From positions 62,001 to 126,000 of the forward strand of contig SSNU01000135.1 in assembly GCA_012064415.1 (NCBI GenBank): 64,000 nucleotides of DNA. Direction: 5' to 3'. Below are positions 26,845 through 40,500 of this stretch, one piece after another. The notes below the pieces were generated by a model. The model searched no databases. It was given only the letters and a program-made list of their open reading frames with translations, and was not told the DNA's origin. The translations under genes and the position numbers were made by a program. Each line of letters starts with the position of its first letter. Positions within the stretch are counted from its first letter, which is position 1. The DNA comes from Gyrodactylus bullatarudis. Taxonomy: Eukaryota > Platyhelminthes > Monogenea > Gyrodactylidea > Gyrodactylidae.

Positions 26845-27525
26845 TTTAAAATTAGGAATTTTTTCATCAAGAAATCGAATTTGATCAAGATTTTTTGGAA
26901 TCTAGATTGTAGGTTCCACTTTTAGGATCTGAAGAAAAAATATTTGAAAAAAATCAAATTTTAAGAAAGTTATGGCATATTTCAAATCTAGCGATGGCGC
27001 CGAATTCCCATTTTTTTGAACTATGAGTTGAAAAGTTTTGTTGATTTAGAAGTGAGAGAGTGATTAAAAGTTGATTTTTAGGATCATGATTCGTCAAAGA
27101 AATCAAATATACTGATTCAGATTTTGAGAATCTGCCCATCTTCTTGTGAAAATCGAATTTTGATTTTTTGAACATTTTCACTACTTGAAAATCGATGAAA
27201 TTTTGATGATTCAAGATGCCTGGAAATTGGCGAGTCCATTGAAATTTTCATGGTCATAATCGGTTTCTTTGACGAATCATGATCCTAAAAATCAACTTTT
27301 GATCACTCTCTCACTTCTAAATCAACAAAAATTATCAACTAAAAGTTCAAAAAAATGGGGATTCGGCGCCATCGCTAGATTTGAAATATGCCATAACTTT
27401 CTTAAAATTTGATTTTTTTCAAATATATTTTCTTCAGATCCTAAAAGGGGAACCTACGATCTAGATTCCAAAAAATCTTGATCAAATTCGATTTCTTGAT
27501 GAAAAAATTCATAATTTTGTAAAAA
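26845..27525. repeat. Foldback element FB4, about 680 bp
   Basis: Left arm from about 26845 to 27110 and right arm from about 27270 to 27525 are inverted copies. GGCGCC lies in both arms (near 26996 and 27364). The middle is about 150 bp. No gene; an 86-residue minus-strand open frame here is a product of the repeat. Confidence 0.75.
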
Positions 27526-28080
27526 GCATATCCTTTCTTCATATTAATTAGCTTTACTTCAAATCTTTGAAATCGATAAAAATTTTGAGCTCAAAAGTTG
27601 AAAATTGGAAATTCGGGACATTATCAAAATTCGATAAACAGTCTAATTTTGGTTAGATAGGTTTTTTTCAGATTTTTCTTCTATTTTCCCATTTATTGGC
27701 TCATTTTATTATGGAAGTCGAAAAATAATTATTTCCTCACTTTCCGAAGCAAAATATTGAGTTTTTTGTAAAAAAAGTTAATTCTCATTTTCATGTCAAT
27801 TAGGTTTAGTTCAAAGAGAGTTGAAATTCTTTTTTGGATTGAAGCTACTTCTCAAGGTTTATCTAGATGAAAAGTAAACCACCTGAACACCATCTACCTG
27901 AGATCAAAAATGACCTGAATAAATTGTGGACCTAAACCTAGTGGACAACTGTATTTGAACAAAATTGAAAAAATTCAATATACTCGGGATAAATATTTCA
28001 ATGATAAAAGAAAATTGGGAAATTTACCCTCGCAGTATTATTATTTTTTCATTTATATCAGTTACAGTATAATAGACCTA
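27526..28080. other. Intergenic, repeat fragments only
   Basis: Degraded pieces that share wording with the arms of FB2 and FB6 (for example TCGATAAAAATTTTGAGCTC near 27570). Nothing else seen. Confidence 0.4.
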
Positions 28081-28640
28081 TGTTTTCTTACACTTCCAGT
28101 ATCATCTTATTTTCATCTTCAATATCAATAGATGAAATAATTAAATCACTGATATGTTTACTAATACTAACTCGGCAATATTTTGGATTTTTAACTTGAG
28201 TTTTGTTTCAATTTTTGTAGAAATAATAGAGAGTTATATAAAGCTTTATACATTGTGAGAAAAGAAGAAATTCATTCAGCGAGAAAATTAACTTTATAAT
28301 ACCTGGTAGAATAAATAATGAATCTAACTTATAAATCTATAATTATATTATAGTATAAAGAATAGCTTCAAATATTATTGATCTGGTATTTATGGGGTTA
28401 GTGTAACTGATGTTAAAAATCCAAGATATTGCCGAGTTAGTATTGGAAACATATCAGCAGTATGATGATTTTTTTCGTAAAAATAACGTGAAATGATACT
28501 GTTTCAGTAAATTTTCATAATCATTGATACTGTAAGTGTAAGGATATATTGGTATATTATACTGTTTATGAAATTATTTCATCTATTGATATTGATGATG
28601 AAAATGAAAAAATTAGTGACATTTTAAGTGTAGGGAAATA
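28081..28640. repeat. Foldback element FB5, about 560 bp
   Basis: A second type of inverted repeat with wording unlike FB1-FB4. CTCGGCAATATTTTGGATTT near 28170 is mirrored by AAATCCAAGATATTGCCGAG near 28420. The outer parts (TCAATAGATGAAATAATT and AATTATTTCATCTATTGA) also pair. Confidence 0.7.
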
Positions 28641-29699
28641 GCAAATTCAGAAAGCCTTGTCACAATTTACTTGAAGAAATCTTTAACAAGCCATTTTTTC
28701 CAACTAAGAAGGGTTAGTCTACCACAAGATTTAATTGAGTGAGGAAAATTGATCAAATTTGGGAATTACTAGTCAAAAGCTGTAGTTTACATGATGATGA
28801 GAGTTTACCAGTTTCACAAAATAGTCAATATGTTCATCCCGATAGTTGGGAGCCATAACGAAATGAGACGACAATCGATTTTGCCCAATTTCTGTCAGAT
28901 TCAAAATTTGTCCATGATTATCCGGAGAAAAATGTTGAGATTTTAGTAAATTCCCATCTTCATGTCGACTACGTCTACAGAGGAATTTGAATAAATTTCA
29001 AAATACAAAGGCAAATGCCAACCTCATTTAGAGGTAACTAACATTCTCCAAGACTCTCATCAAATGTCACAATGAACTATTCGAATTCGAGATGCAAATG
29101 TAATAAGTAAACTCTCCTTCATAGTAGTAGAAATGGCTTATGACAGCCTTTCTAATATAACAGGCGAATCATTTGACAGGTTATGACAATCTCACACGTA
29201 CTGTCAGCAGATTTCACATTTGGTAGTGTATTTTTAAATTTAATTTTGAAAAAAAGCATCTTATTCTACAGAAATAAAAAGAATTATCATAATTTTTTCA
29301 GAGTAACTGTCATGATACCCATCTGTATTAACATTTTAGACTACATTGTGTGTATTTGCATTCAATCTAATATCTTGTTTTAACGGATGCGATGAAAAGT
29401 GTTTAGGAGAGGGAATCTACATGATAAAATTGAATCGGAGTGGATATATATTCAGCTAAAGGCAACACATAATAACATCATATATTGTCAAAGTTTTGTT
29501 TCTTTTTCCCAATCTCCAAAACACAAACACACACACACAGGCTATTTAACATATGGATATATGCACTTTTCTGACACTTTTCTTTACTAATCTCTTGACT
29601 TGAATCTATCAACTCAGTACATTGGAGAAAACGAAATCAATTAAATGAATTCTGATGAAGGGTTTAAATAATTGAAAAAAATTTTCATTCAAAGTTACT
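28641..29699. other. Intergenic, nothing recognised
   Basis: AT-rich sequence with a short CA run near 29519-29540. No coding exon, RNA gene or intact repeat that I can name. Confidence 0.35.
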
Positions 29700-30150
29700 G
29701 ATTAGAGTAGGCCAAATTTTTCAAATTTTCCCAGCCTTAATCTCATTTTGAAGATGATCGAAAACAAGGCATTTTTTCCTATAAAACCATACATTTTCGA
29801 TTTTGTTCTGGTATACAAAATCTCGATTAAAAATGACAAATTTTGAACAGGCGCCAAGATTTTTTCAATGAATTTCACTACGAGAACGGACAAAATTGAG
29901 ATTTTTGAATAGGTTTTGCAACATTTTGAATAAAAATAGGGAGAAAAAATTATAGTAAAAATTGAGTGTTCTTTCACATGTCGGAAGAAAGTCCCAGGAA
30001 ATTAGCTAAATTTTCATGATTTAAGGGAAAATGGGATTTTCATTTATCAGAACATGAAAATTCTTCATTTTGATTTTCAAAAATGTGTTTTTCATGGTTA
30101 AAACATTTATTTTTGATAAAGGATAGAACATTGTTGTATTACCCTACTAC
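29700..30150 (-). repeat. R1 repeat, minus-oriented copy
   Basis: About 450 bp almost identical in reverse complement to 36440-36907. A 91-residue open frame (29977-29702) is shared by both copies with only two differences, but it has no recognisable domain and older copies do not keep it, so I do not call it a gene. Confidence 0.75.
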
Positions 30151-32029
30151 TGATAATTCTTTTGACTTTGGAAGGAGATCAAAATTTTAAATAGATCTGT
30201 AAATTTTATCTTTTATGAGCTCAAAAATTTATTGATTTCGAAGATATGAAGTGTTTCTAATAATGAAACTTGAGATCAAGTACCATTTGAATTTTCCAGT
30301 TACATCATGATGAAAAATGGCCCAAAATGTTAGAAGTTTAACTTTTACATAAAGATGAAGAAGTGTTCTGAACTAGGCTAAATTCGAATCATTTGTCTCA
30401 TATGTCTTATCGGTTAAAACCTCCGAAGCTCAAATGTGGAAAATTGAGGTAGATTTAAACTTTTTAGAATTTCAGAATCCGGAGAAATATTGATTAAAGT
30501 TGTCAATTTTCATCTGATAAAGCTGTAATTGATATGAAGTTGGGAATCTATGATTTTTAGGAAAACCTTGATTTTTTATCAAAAATTTGAATATGTTAGA
30601 GGATTTCTGGATTCCTTTTACGATTTGAAGAAAAAAATATTTTTCATGAAAAATATGGTCAAATTTCGATTTTGCATCAAAATTCCATTTTTTCAAACTT
30701 TTTTCTATCGTTTGGGAGTCAAATTTCGAATTTATGATCATTATTACTAATTCTAAATCCCTCAAAAATATCAACTAGCTAGCTTTCATCGTAATAAAGA
30801 GGATGTCGCCTGAATTATATATGGCCTGACCAAAAGTTTGTCACCTGATCAGAAACACGTGTGAATTATGTACATTTCAGTCCGGTGAAATTGTAAGAAA
30901 AGAAATACTTCCGTTAAGAATAAATAGTGGCATCAAGGATGAACCCGTATTTACTTTAACAAATTAGCATAGGTAAACCACACACCTTTTCACTACTACA
31001 AGAGTATCAAATCCAATCAGACAACTTTTAGTCTTGCTTTCCTCTAATCAGACATTTAGTTAAACTCTTGTCCGCTCACTCTCTCTCTTACCCTGTCTGT
31101 TTGTCTCTTATCTTAACACAATCAGATGGTTTCTAAAAACTTTTACCGCCAATTCCTCCAGTAAATGTATTTACTGGCTGTTCACTTTTTTCTTCACGAT
31201 AATATCTCGGCATGTCTCTTATTAAAAATTAATTCCATAATTTTCCCCTATTGTCCCTTCTTATTGACTTTTTTGACTGTCTGTTTTTTTCTTCATCTTT
31301 CTCTCTGTTGGAAAAAGAGAGAGCGCTTAAAAACAAATGTGACTCTTTCGTCTACTCAAACACAGGGGTTGACATACGTACTACGTAGTGAAAGAGGCCA
31401 CCCTCATATAATTCTTCTATATTTATACTTTTATTTTCTCATTCCATCATATACAATAATTTCAAAAAATAATTCCAAATCTAAAATGGAATAAAAGAGT
31501 ATTTGAAAAATGGTGTTTTTATTTATGGGATGAGTCAAAAATTGAATAAAAGGGGGCTACAATTTGTGATTGTTCTGTGCTTGTGTGTAGATGAATGTCG
31601 GAAGGGTAGCCAAAAATAACTCCTACTTTTCTGAAATTGCATTTTATTTATTTATTGTATTTTTTAGTCAAAGAAACATAACAATTTGCCCATCAAATTC
31701 ACAATTTATCACCCAGAAAAGAACTTTGATTTTTTCCTCCACTCAAATGAACATTGTAGTTGGAAATGAAAGAAAGGAGCTCTTTATCATTATGTCTTCA
31801 TTATAGAATTTCTATTTCTATAGGATATCGTTGTAAAGTTTTATCGTTGACTCATGTATAAAAAAAAACAATTTGCATTCAAAGTCGAATTTCTGAAAAT
31901 TTGTAACCCTTTTGATACCGTAGCCAAGCGAATAAAGTTTCAAGCTTAATTCATTGATGGAGCGGATATCTTTTAAACAGAAGATTCATAATTATTGAAA
32001 TCTTGGAGGATTCAGTATTACATAAAAAA
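30151..32029. other. Intergenic, nothing recognised
   Basis: Contains weakly palindromic AT-rich sequence (about 30440-30780) sharing phrases with FB3, then pyrimidine-rich sequence around 31070-31320. Small open frames show no family resemblance. Confidence 0.35.
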
Positions 32030-32685
32030 ACTAGTTGACATGAAGATGAGAATTTACATATTTTTCAAATAAATTTTTGAATCCTAAAACGAATTGAGCT
32101 AATAATGTGTGGATATTCGAAAAAATTCCAAAAAATATTCAATCTGACCAAAATTAGGCTGTTTTTCGAATTTCGAAAATGTGCCAAATTTCCACTTTTT
32201 GAACTTTTAAAACCCAAAGTTTTTATCGATTTCAATGATTCGAACCAGTCAAGTGATAATATTTGGGATCAAAATTGAACGAAAAATTCAAATTTGGCCA
32301 TTGAGATTGCGAAGATCTTACTGTTTCCAGAATAAGTTAAACCTCCAGACTTCGTGATAATCGAAAAATTCAAATGGTTCGATTTCCCACAGTAATAACG
32401 AACTTAATGTTGATCCAAAATATCATCACTTAACTGTTTCGAATAATCGAAATCGATAAAAAATTTCGGTTCAAAAGTTGAAAAAGTGGAAATTTGGTAC
32501 ATTTTCGAAATTTGAAAAATGGCCTAATTTCGGTTAGATTGAATCTTTTTCGGAATTTTTTCAAATATCTTATTAGCTAATTCCGTTTTAGAAATCAAAA
32601 AATTATGTTTTTTATGAATCCGGAGAAAAATATTGAGCTTTTTGTAAAAAAAGTAGTTTCTCATCTTCATGCTAATTAGGTTTAT
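32030..32685. repeat. Foldback element FB6, about 655 bp
   Basis: Inverted arms (about 32030-32300 and 32420-32685) closely resemble FB2 at 17077-17747, including the phrase GTGGAAATTTGGTACATTTT in the right arm. FB2 and FB6 are thus two dispersed copies of one element. Confidence 0.75.
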
Positions 32686-35600
32686 GTAAACTCACTGGAA
32701 TACAGACAGAGTTATTTTATTCCAATAATAAAGGTTAAAGATTCATTGAATGTTTCTAAAAGAAAAATGTAATTATTTTACAATACAGTAGTTTGGACAA
32801 AATGAAGAAAAATCCCACAAAAATGTCAACATGCCAGATGAATGAGCAAACTCCTTTGGCAAGTCAACTTTTTAGCCTCTCTCATTCAATACAAATTACA
32901 TTATTATACAATTTCTAGCATTCCTACTCTCTCTACTGTTTATGCATTCTAGTTTTTTTTGACAGGGAGTTCGCAACCGTTTTTTCCCATGTCAAATATG
33001 TATTATTATTGAAAAATAGTAATGTGAAAACCCTGAGAAATCGGCCAAGTACACTCATACATGTATCTACTTTTTTTTCATTACATGACAGAAGGAAAAA
33101 ACCTTATTTCTTTATTTTTGTTGTAAGAAAAAAGTTGCCTAAGAGCTACGCGTGTGTCTAAGTCAACATAAAGAACATGTGATATTTAGAAGAAGAAGAA
33201 ATGAGTGAATAGAATGAACGATTCCTGCCTGTGACCTTTCCATATTTTACTTTGGGAGATGAGAAGTGCTTTTTCCATACCCGATAATAATACTAATTCA
33301 GGAAGAGTCAACTACTCATGCCTGGATGAACTCTTGATGGGATATATCTGTCTATTTTGGGTTAATTTTAGTTTTGAAAAGGACGGAACCATCTGGTTTC
33401 CATCTAAGCCGTACATGATCGAACAAAAGAGACTTTTTTTCATTAAATATTTAATAAACCAAACTTTTTGTTATAAATTTTTGAGGATGTGGGTGTTTAT
33501 CAATGCTGTATACTACAGTATATAGTTTGTAATAATGAAGATTCCCTCATGGCAACATCAAGTTATCCATCCCTATAGGCCAAACATCTTTCAGTATGCC
33601 AGATATTTCTTCCATTAAAAATTAAAATTTTCTCGTTATAATTTCTGCTTATTAACGAGGATAAGGCCACAACTGGAATTCGTACTGAGATAAGTACTCA
33701 AAGATATATCTAAACTTTAACTTATATGAAATGAACCTGATGCGAGAGGACCCTCTGAACGAAGTTTTGTCCTCTTTCTTGTGAAGCCAATTATGTGTCT
33801 AAAGAATACCCAAAAAGAAATCTTGGGAAAGCTAATAATATTTTCCATTTTATAGCAACAAAGAAATTTATCTAGGTTGTTATTGTTACAAAAAAATTAC
33901 AATACTTTTATATACTTTTTTTCAGATTAATCCATTGTGTTATTCTTCTGTCTCTTTGAAAGACAACATACTCAGCCCTCGGGTTTCCCTCTTATAAATT
34001 ACTCCCATCCCGAAATGAAAAGATTGATTATCCTTTTATGATGAAGATAGAATAAAAATGTTATTGCGTGTCAATATAACCCAAGAGAGATAGATTGGCC
34101 AAACTCTCTACATCTCTTTCTTTTCGTAGAAGGAGGCGGAAACTCTTGAAGACAAATTCATTTACCAAAGTGATAATAACATCTTCAGTATGGTGATACA
34201 GATAGATATCCTGAGGAAAGAGATTTGTAAGGTTAATGATAAGAAAATTGCATTATCAAAATTGTTGCACTATATCAAAGGCAATGTTGTTAATGTGAAT
34301 ACACAAACACATTTTTATCACATTTCAATTGATGACAGGCAGGAATGCCTCTTGCATTGATAGATTATCCTCGTTCATTTTGTGTGGGGATTGTGAGAGA
34401 ACTGTTACATACAGAATAATACAAAATGAAATTAGATTTCTATGGGGAAGAAACAATACTATACTACTATTTCTGGTTGGCAGCAAAATGTCTACAAATG
34501 ATAGTGAAAGGAAATTGTTGCCATTACAATGATGATGTTTTGTTAATTTTCTTTACAGAAACGCGGAGAAGAGGAAAAAACTCTATTTAGTAGACCAGAC
34601 GTAACAACATGAGGAACTGTTGTATTACTCATGAGTAATTTTAATCAAATTCTATATTATGCAAAAATGACAAGCTGTTTTTATTCCGAGAGTTTCCTAT
34701 CATCATCATTAATACACAAAAATAGAGCGATATGAAAGAAGAAGATGAAGCAACAGGAAGTTCATGTCTCATTGTAATAACCCCCCCCCCAGCCTAGCCT
34801 TTTGCAGACTTGATGGCCATGGAGGAAACAAAATAGATTCTTTTTTGAATGAATTTTAAATAGGAATTTAAAATATTCAATTAACAGATGACAGAGAAAA
34901 TCCAGACGAGAAATTCGCAAAAATAAATTCCAGTAAATATTTGAGATGTTTTTGGGTTCAACATTAGACAAACCATTGATCACAGAGATTCACCACTAGC
35001 CTCCATCAAGAGTTGATAGAATAAAGATTCTACATTTTCGAAATATGATAGACACATAGAGGAGTAAACCTAACAAGATTTCAGAGTACTACTCACTAAG
35101 TAATTGAAGTGGGGGATTAGAGTTCCACTAGGTAAACAAGGAAAGTAAACAACATGTAGAAATAATAATTGTACTATCATTCATTCATGTAAGAAGGATT
35201 ATGAGTCAATAATAGCTACACATTTCGAATGAATGACAAACACAAACTTCATTGTGTAGCCACCATCATTTCCATTGGTGTTAATTAAAAGTAGTTATCG
35301 CCCCCTGAATGAAAAGTCCCCACTCCTTTCTTAATCCCCTCATTTTGAGTCTTCATATTGGAAACAAATTCCATATTTGGCTTTGGAAAGTCTTTTCTCA
35401 TTGTTTTTCAAGATTGATAAAATTCATATAAACACCTTTTATCAAAGAGTCCTTAGCCCTCTTATTTATTCACTTGCAATTATAAATGCATACTGCTTCT
35501 GTTAATAGTATTTAGTTGAATATACGATAGGAAATGTAAATCGGATGAAGACTCTGACATGTCAAGGAAACTCCATTCAGAATAATGATTGTATTCCCCA

Positions 35601-36439
35601 TCAGATATGCATTTCTATTTACCCATGAAGTGATGTGAGAATGAATCCAACATTCTCTCAAGATTCTCGCATGCCCATTCAGTACTCTCTTTCACTCTCT
35701 CCTTCTCTTGCTGTCTTGTTCTTTATTTTATGGCAGTAGCAACTTGTGAGAGTGGAATACAATACTGAATTCCCTGTTTATATATTGTACAGATGAAGCT
35801 TTCTCCTCTGGATATTTTTTGACAGCCATCCAACTATGGAACAACGCAAGAAAAAAAGAAAAGAGCTTCCTACTTGTCGTAATAAGAGAAAGATTATCTT
35901 CAATTATTATTAGTATGTATTATAACTAAACCTGTTATCATAAGGAGTTTAGGCCAGAATAGAGAGAAAACAAAAAGTTGGAAACCAACAAGTAAAATAC
36001 AAAGGTCTGAATAAGAAGAAGATGATTCCAATTTCACTCATGTAAAATAGAACCCTGTTTGTGTGTGTGTGTGTATAACTAATTTAGTATTATAGTTATA
36101 GTTATTAACTATTATAGTAGGTGGGCAAGTTTACCTGAAAGGAAGAAAAGTAATCTTTTTTTCCAATAACCTGCCCAACAACAACAACAACAACAAGAGG
36201 AACAGTAGAATGGTTTCATACATTGCCTGTGTTAAGTAGAAATGATCTTGTCAAAATCTGATTACAAATTATGATAAATAATAATTACAACAAGAAGAAT
36301 TAAACAATATGTAGAATCTAATTGAAATACGGTTAGATATTGGGCAAAAGTAAGTTATTTGAGAATTGAGGGAAATTTCCTGACTGATGAAAAACCTCTG
36401 TTCAAGTTAAATTGACATCATGTTCTGACTACTTGTAGG
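32686..36439. other. 3.8-kb gene desert
   Basis: No coding exon recognised. Simple-sequence features: ten C at 34781-34790, a GT run at about 36059-36074 and a CAA run at about 36175-36195. Several open frames of 65-90 codons have no family resemblance and no splice context. Confidence 0.4.
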
Positions 36440-36907
36440 TAGTAGGGTAATACAAAAAATTTATTTTCCCCGAACAATGTTCTATGCTTTAATCAAAAAT
36501 AAATGTTTTAACCATGAAAAACACATTTTTGAAAATCAAAATGAAGAATTTTCATGTTCTGATAAATGAAAATCCCATTTTCCCTTAAATCATGAAAATT
36601 TAGCTAATTTCCTGGGACTTTCTTCCGACATGTGAAAGAACACTCAATTTTTACTATAATTTTTTCTCCCTATTTTTATTCAAAATGTTGCAAAAACTAT
36701 TCAAAAATCTCAATTTTGTCCGTTCTCGTAGTGAAATTCATTGAAAAAATCTTGGCGCCTGTTCAAAATTTGTCATTTTTAATCGAGATTTTGTATACCA
36801 GAACAAAATCGAAAATGTATGGTTTTATAGGAAAAAATGCCTTGTTTTCGATCATCTTCAAAATGAGATCAAGGCTGGGAAAATTTGAAAAATTTGGCCT
36901 ACTCTAA
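36440..36907 (+). repeat. R1 repeat, plus-oriented copy
   Basis: Inverted partner of 29700-30150, nearly identical over about 460 bp and 6.3 kb away. A more diverged piece follows at about 37120-37400. Confidence 0.75.
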
Positions 36908-39900
36908 TAGGTAGACCTTAATTTTCTTATACTTTTATAGCAATCTAAAGTATTTCAACTAGTAATTAGATATATTTTCTATAATTTCGCAAAAATCTTG
37001 AGAAATAATGCTTCAAAGAATCAAAATGACTCAGAAATTAGGTAAAAGTCAGTTATATGAGGATAGATCATTTTTCTATTTAGATAGAAACTTCATGACT
37101 GGCGTAAAACCATCTTATCAACTTACAACAGTGTTCCATGACCTAATAAAACCTAGCTCATTTTTGAAAATTAGAAATGAAAATCTATTTTTATCAACAA
37201 AAATCTCATTTTCCCCAAAGAATATCCTTAATTTCTCAAAAAATACTCGATTTTTTTTGTAAAAATGTAAAATTAATTTTATCATTACTCGTAGTAAAAT
37301 TCATTGAAAAAGATTGGCTCTCATAATTGAGATTTTGAACAAACTTGAAAGCATTTAGTTTTTATAGGAAAAGCTGGTTAGTTTATAATTTTATGAAACT
37401 GGGCAAAATTTCTCTTTATTACACATCACCTTCTTCACTTTAAATAAAAAAATCAATTGCCATCTCTACTACTCTCGACTCGAGTAACATGAAAAAATAC
37501 TCTAATATAGTGACCGATTTAACGGGATGCATTAGAGTGAGTAAATAAATAGAGATGTCTTCGTTTCAATTTTTCCTCTGTATATCATAAGCTAATATTT
37601 GCTAATCCATTATTATTACAATAAACTTTTATCCTAGCTAGGGTAAGATGTGGAGAATTTTCTTGAAATGAATTAGAACAAAAAAAGAGAAATGATTCGA
37701 TACAAAAGACGTTTGCAGTTGGCAACAAATCCACATTCAAAAACTGAGACAAAGTTACGATTGTATGTACTTTGGTACCTCAGGAAAGTGTATCAAGAAA
37801 TAATGTGAGAAAATTCCCAAAAAAAATAACTGATTTTCCCTCCTAAGACATTTTCAATGATTAATTATTTATAAAATGTAAACAGTAGAAAGATATTCGA
37901 TTTGCGTGCAGAAAAGTAGAGAAAATATTATGCATATTAACATATTGTTATGTATCTATCCACTGAGACTGCCTCGCTTATACCTCCTCGTATTTATTTA
38001 TATATAGAAGGAGGTCAGAAAAAGTTATCCAAATTTTAAATTATTTAAAAAATTCATCTCTCCTTGATGTTGATGATGATGATGATGATGAGAAGAAGTT
38101 TTTCTACTGACAAGCATAAACTTTAAAAATGTAACGTCATCGTGTGTAGTAGTAAACTAACGTGTGTACGACAAACAAGTGATGATTTTCATTAAATATT
38201 CATTGAAGAAAATAAATTCAATGAAAGTTGTAGAAAAGAGGGATGGGTTAAATTATAGACAAAGATTTTTCTATGCATATTTAATAGAGAAATTTAAATT
38301 TTTCTATTGTATTCTCATGCTTCTAATAATAAAAACTCACATTGAATCATCCAGATTGTCTGGACCGCCAATACGATCATTGGAAAATGAATCTTGGTCA
38401 TCTTTTTGAAATAATCCCCTTTTGACTTTTTAATGGAAAGGTTGCACGTGTATCCTTCAACTCACACACACACCAGGTTGGATTATAATCGAGGATTGTA
38501 AAAAAATGAAATGAACCATTCATAGAGAGAGAGTTGTTCATTTAAAACGAGAACATTATTTCAACCAATCACAACTTGAGTTTCAATTGCGTACTAAAAT
38601 AAGTTATCTTCTTACTACTTCTATCATAGGATACCGTGTGTAGACTAATAATACTATATGAAGCATATTGTACACACAGCACTATGTATGCATAATATGT
38701 ATACATTTCCTCTCTCTCTTTCTCTCTCAAAAGGTATGTGTTCACATGGAATGATGGAAACCTTTAGTTTCTTTTCGATGCAAAAAAGTAAAAACGATGC
38801 ATTCCTCACGTTCTCTAATATATACAGAGAACCCTGGCAACTCTCTGTAAACTGAGAAAAGAGTCTTCCATTTGTGAAATACTGTATGGAATTTCCATTT
38901 GAATTTATTTATTTATTTTTTGTCCTTTTGGACTGAAAATTATGTAGGATAATTTATGAAATTTGCCAATGTAACAATTTGGAGAAAAGTTTAGTGTCAT
39001 CGAAGCACAGCCCATCCAACATGGAAATGGATGAGTCTGTTAAATTTTTTAAACTTTTTGTCTGAGAGGAAGAGTGAGACAAGGAAATAAACACATACAC
39101 ATAGTGTCTGTTGGATAATTAAGATTTGCATCTGTTCCCTTAATTAATGTTCGCATGGGAGGAAGAGAGATAAAAGTTTCTCGTGGTTCTTTCCTTCCCC
39201 AGTGTGTTGTCTTTGATTGTGGTGGGTGGGGGATTTATTAAATTAATAAATGTATCATCATTATGATTGAGTCATCTGGGGAATTACAAAATATCCCTCC
39301 CCCTCTATTTTATTGGATGATGATCAAAAGTTTTAATTTACTCTTACTTTTGTCAGATTATCGTTTAATTTAGTATTTTCATGAAATTCAATAAACACGG
39401 AAGAATTATGAATAATTCAGGTCATATCTGAGTGAGGATGAAGATAATGACAGCTTTAAAAGCATGAAGCAACTTTATTCTTCTAACTACATTCTAAAAA
39501 CTTTTGAAAATATTTCGAAAAGTAAAAAAAATATATTAAATTTTGACCTTTAGTTGAATCAAAGTTTTCCATGAAATTTCCACTTATAATTTAGATAACA
39601 ATGATGTGTGAGATCTAAAATAACTGAAAATTCGTTTGTAATCCCATGCATAATCGTGCATTGCCCATTTTCCCAAATTTTTTCTTAGGTATAGAGGAAT
39701 AAAAAAATTTAACAGAAATGATCCTAACACGATTGTATTACTACATTTTCATTGAAAACCCCCTTGAAGCCTTATGAGCAAAAAAGATGTTCGAAATTTT
39801 AAACTTGAATATCATCACGGACAAGCATTTTGATACTTGATCCTATATAGAATAATATTAAGAATTAATAGTATTATCATTTGAGTAGGTGTTTAAAATA

Positions 39901-40069
39901 GGTTGAAAAATTTGTTACATCTCTGATTAGCACCAAATTTAAATTTCGCAAAGGTTCATCAGTAGTGTCTCTTTGATAATGATTAAAGTTAAAAGATGAA
40001 TGAAAATAATAATTTACAAATTATGAAAGAAATAGTAAAATTTTATTATAACAATGTTATTATAAAATA
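36908..40069. other. 3.2-kb gene desert
   Basis: Holds an older R1-like fragment (37120-37400) and a GAT/TGA triplet run (about 38067-38091). No coding exon, RNA gene or structured element recognised. Confidence 0.4.
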
Positions 40070-40500
40070 CAATTGAAAATTGTATTTAAAACTCAGAGAT
40101 TGTTTAGTTTGATTCATAAGGATTTGCTGAAGCCAGAGGAGAAAACTCTATTAGTTTACAAATTCCAATGTGATTGTGGAGCCTCATATATAGGTAGAAC
40201 GATTAGAATATTATCTACTGTTTTATACAAAAACCCTAATGACGACAGTATAAATGTATGGGTGAAAGAAAAATTTCTTATTAACCTATATTAACCTAAT
40301 CTATGTGTTCATAAAAACTATTCCTATAATCTTCAAGTACCTTGGCCAATATAAGCTTTTTCACTTTTCTCTCCACTGTTGCTATTTATTGGAGAGTTTT
40401 GGTGTTTTTTCAACTTGTATTTTATTCTTGTTTTTTTTACTTTGACGGATATCATGTGACTACTTGAAAGTAGGTTGAAAATAAATAAATAAAAAAAGTT
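40070..40500 (+). pseudogene. Retroelement relic with GIY-YIG endonuclease motif
   Basis: A 73-codon open frame at 40073-40294 reads LFSLIHKDLLKPEEKTLL, VYKFQCDCGASYIGRT and IRILS. The pattern VYxFxCxCGxxYIGRTxRxLS is the GIY-YIG nuclease start found at the C-terminus of Penelope-like elements and some LINE-type retroelements. Homology ends right after it, and the reverse transcriptase is missing upstream. About 200 bp downstream an AAATAAATAAATAAAAAAAG run (40481-40500) may be the 3' tail. A 5'-truncated dead copy. Confidence 0.65.

Noticed and set aside
29702..36907. Conserved 91-codon frame in both R1 copies as a gene
   Set aside because: Conservation is explained by recent duplication of the whole repeat. 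Older copies do not keep the frame and no domain is recognisable.
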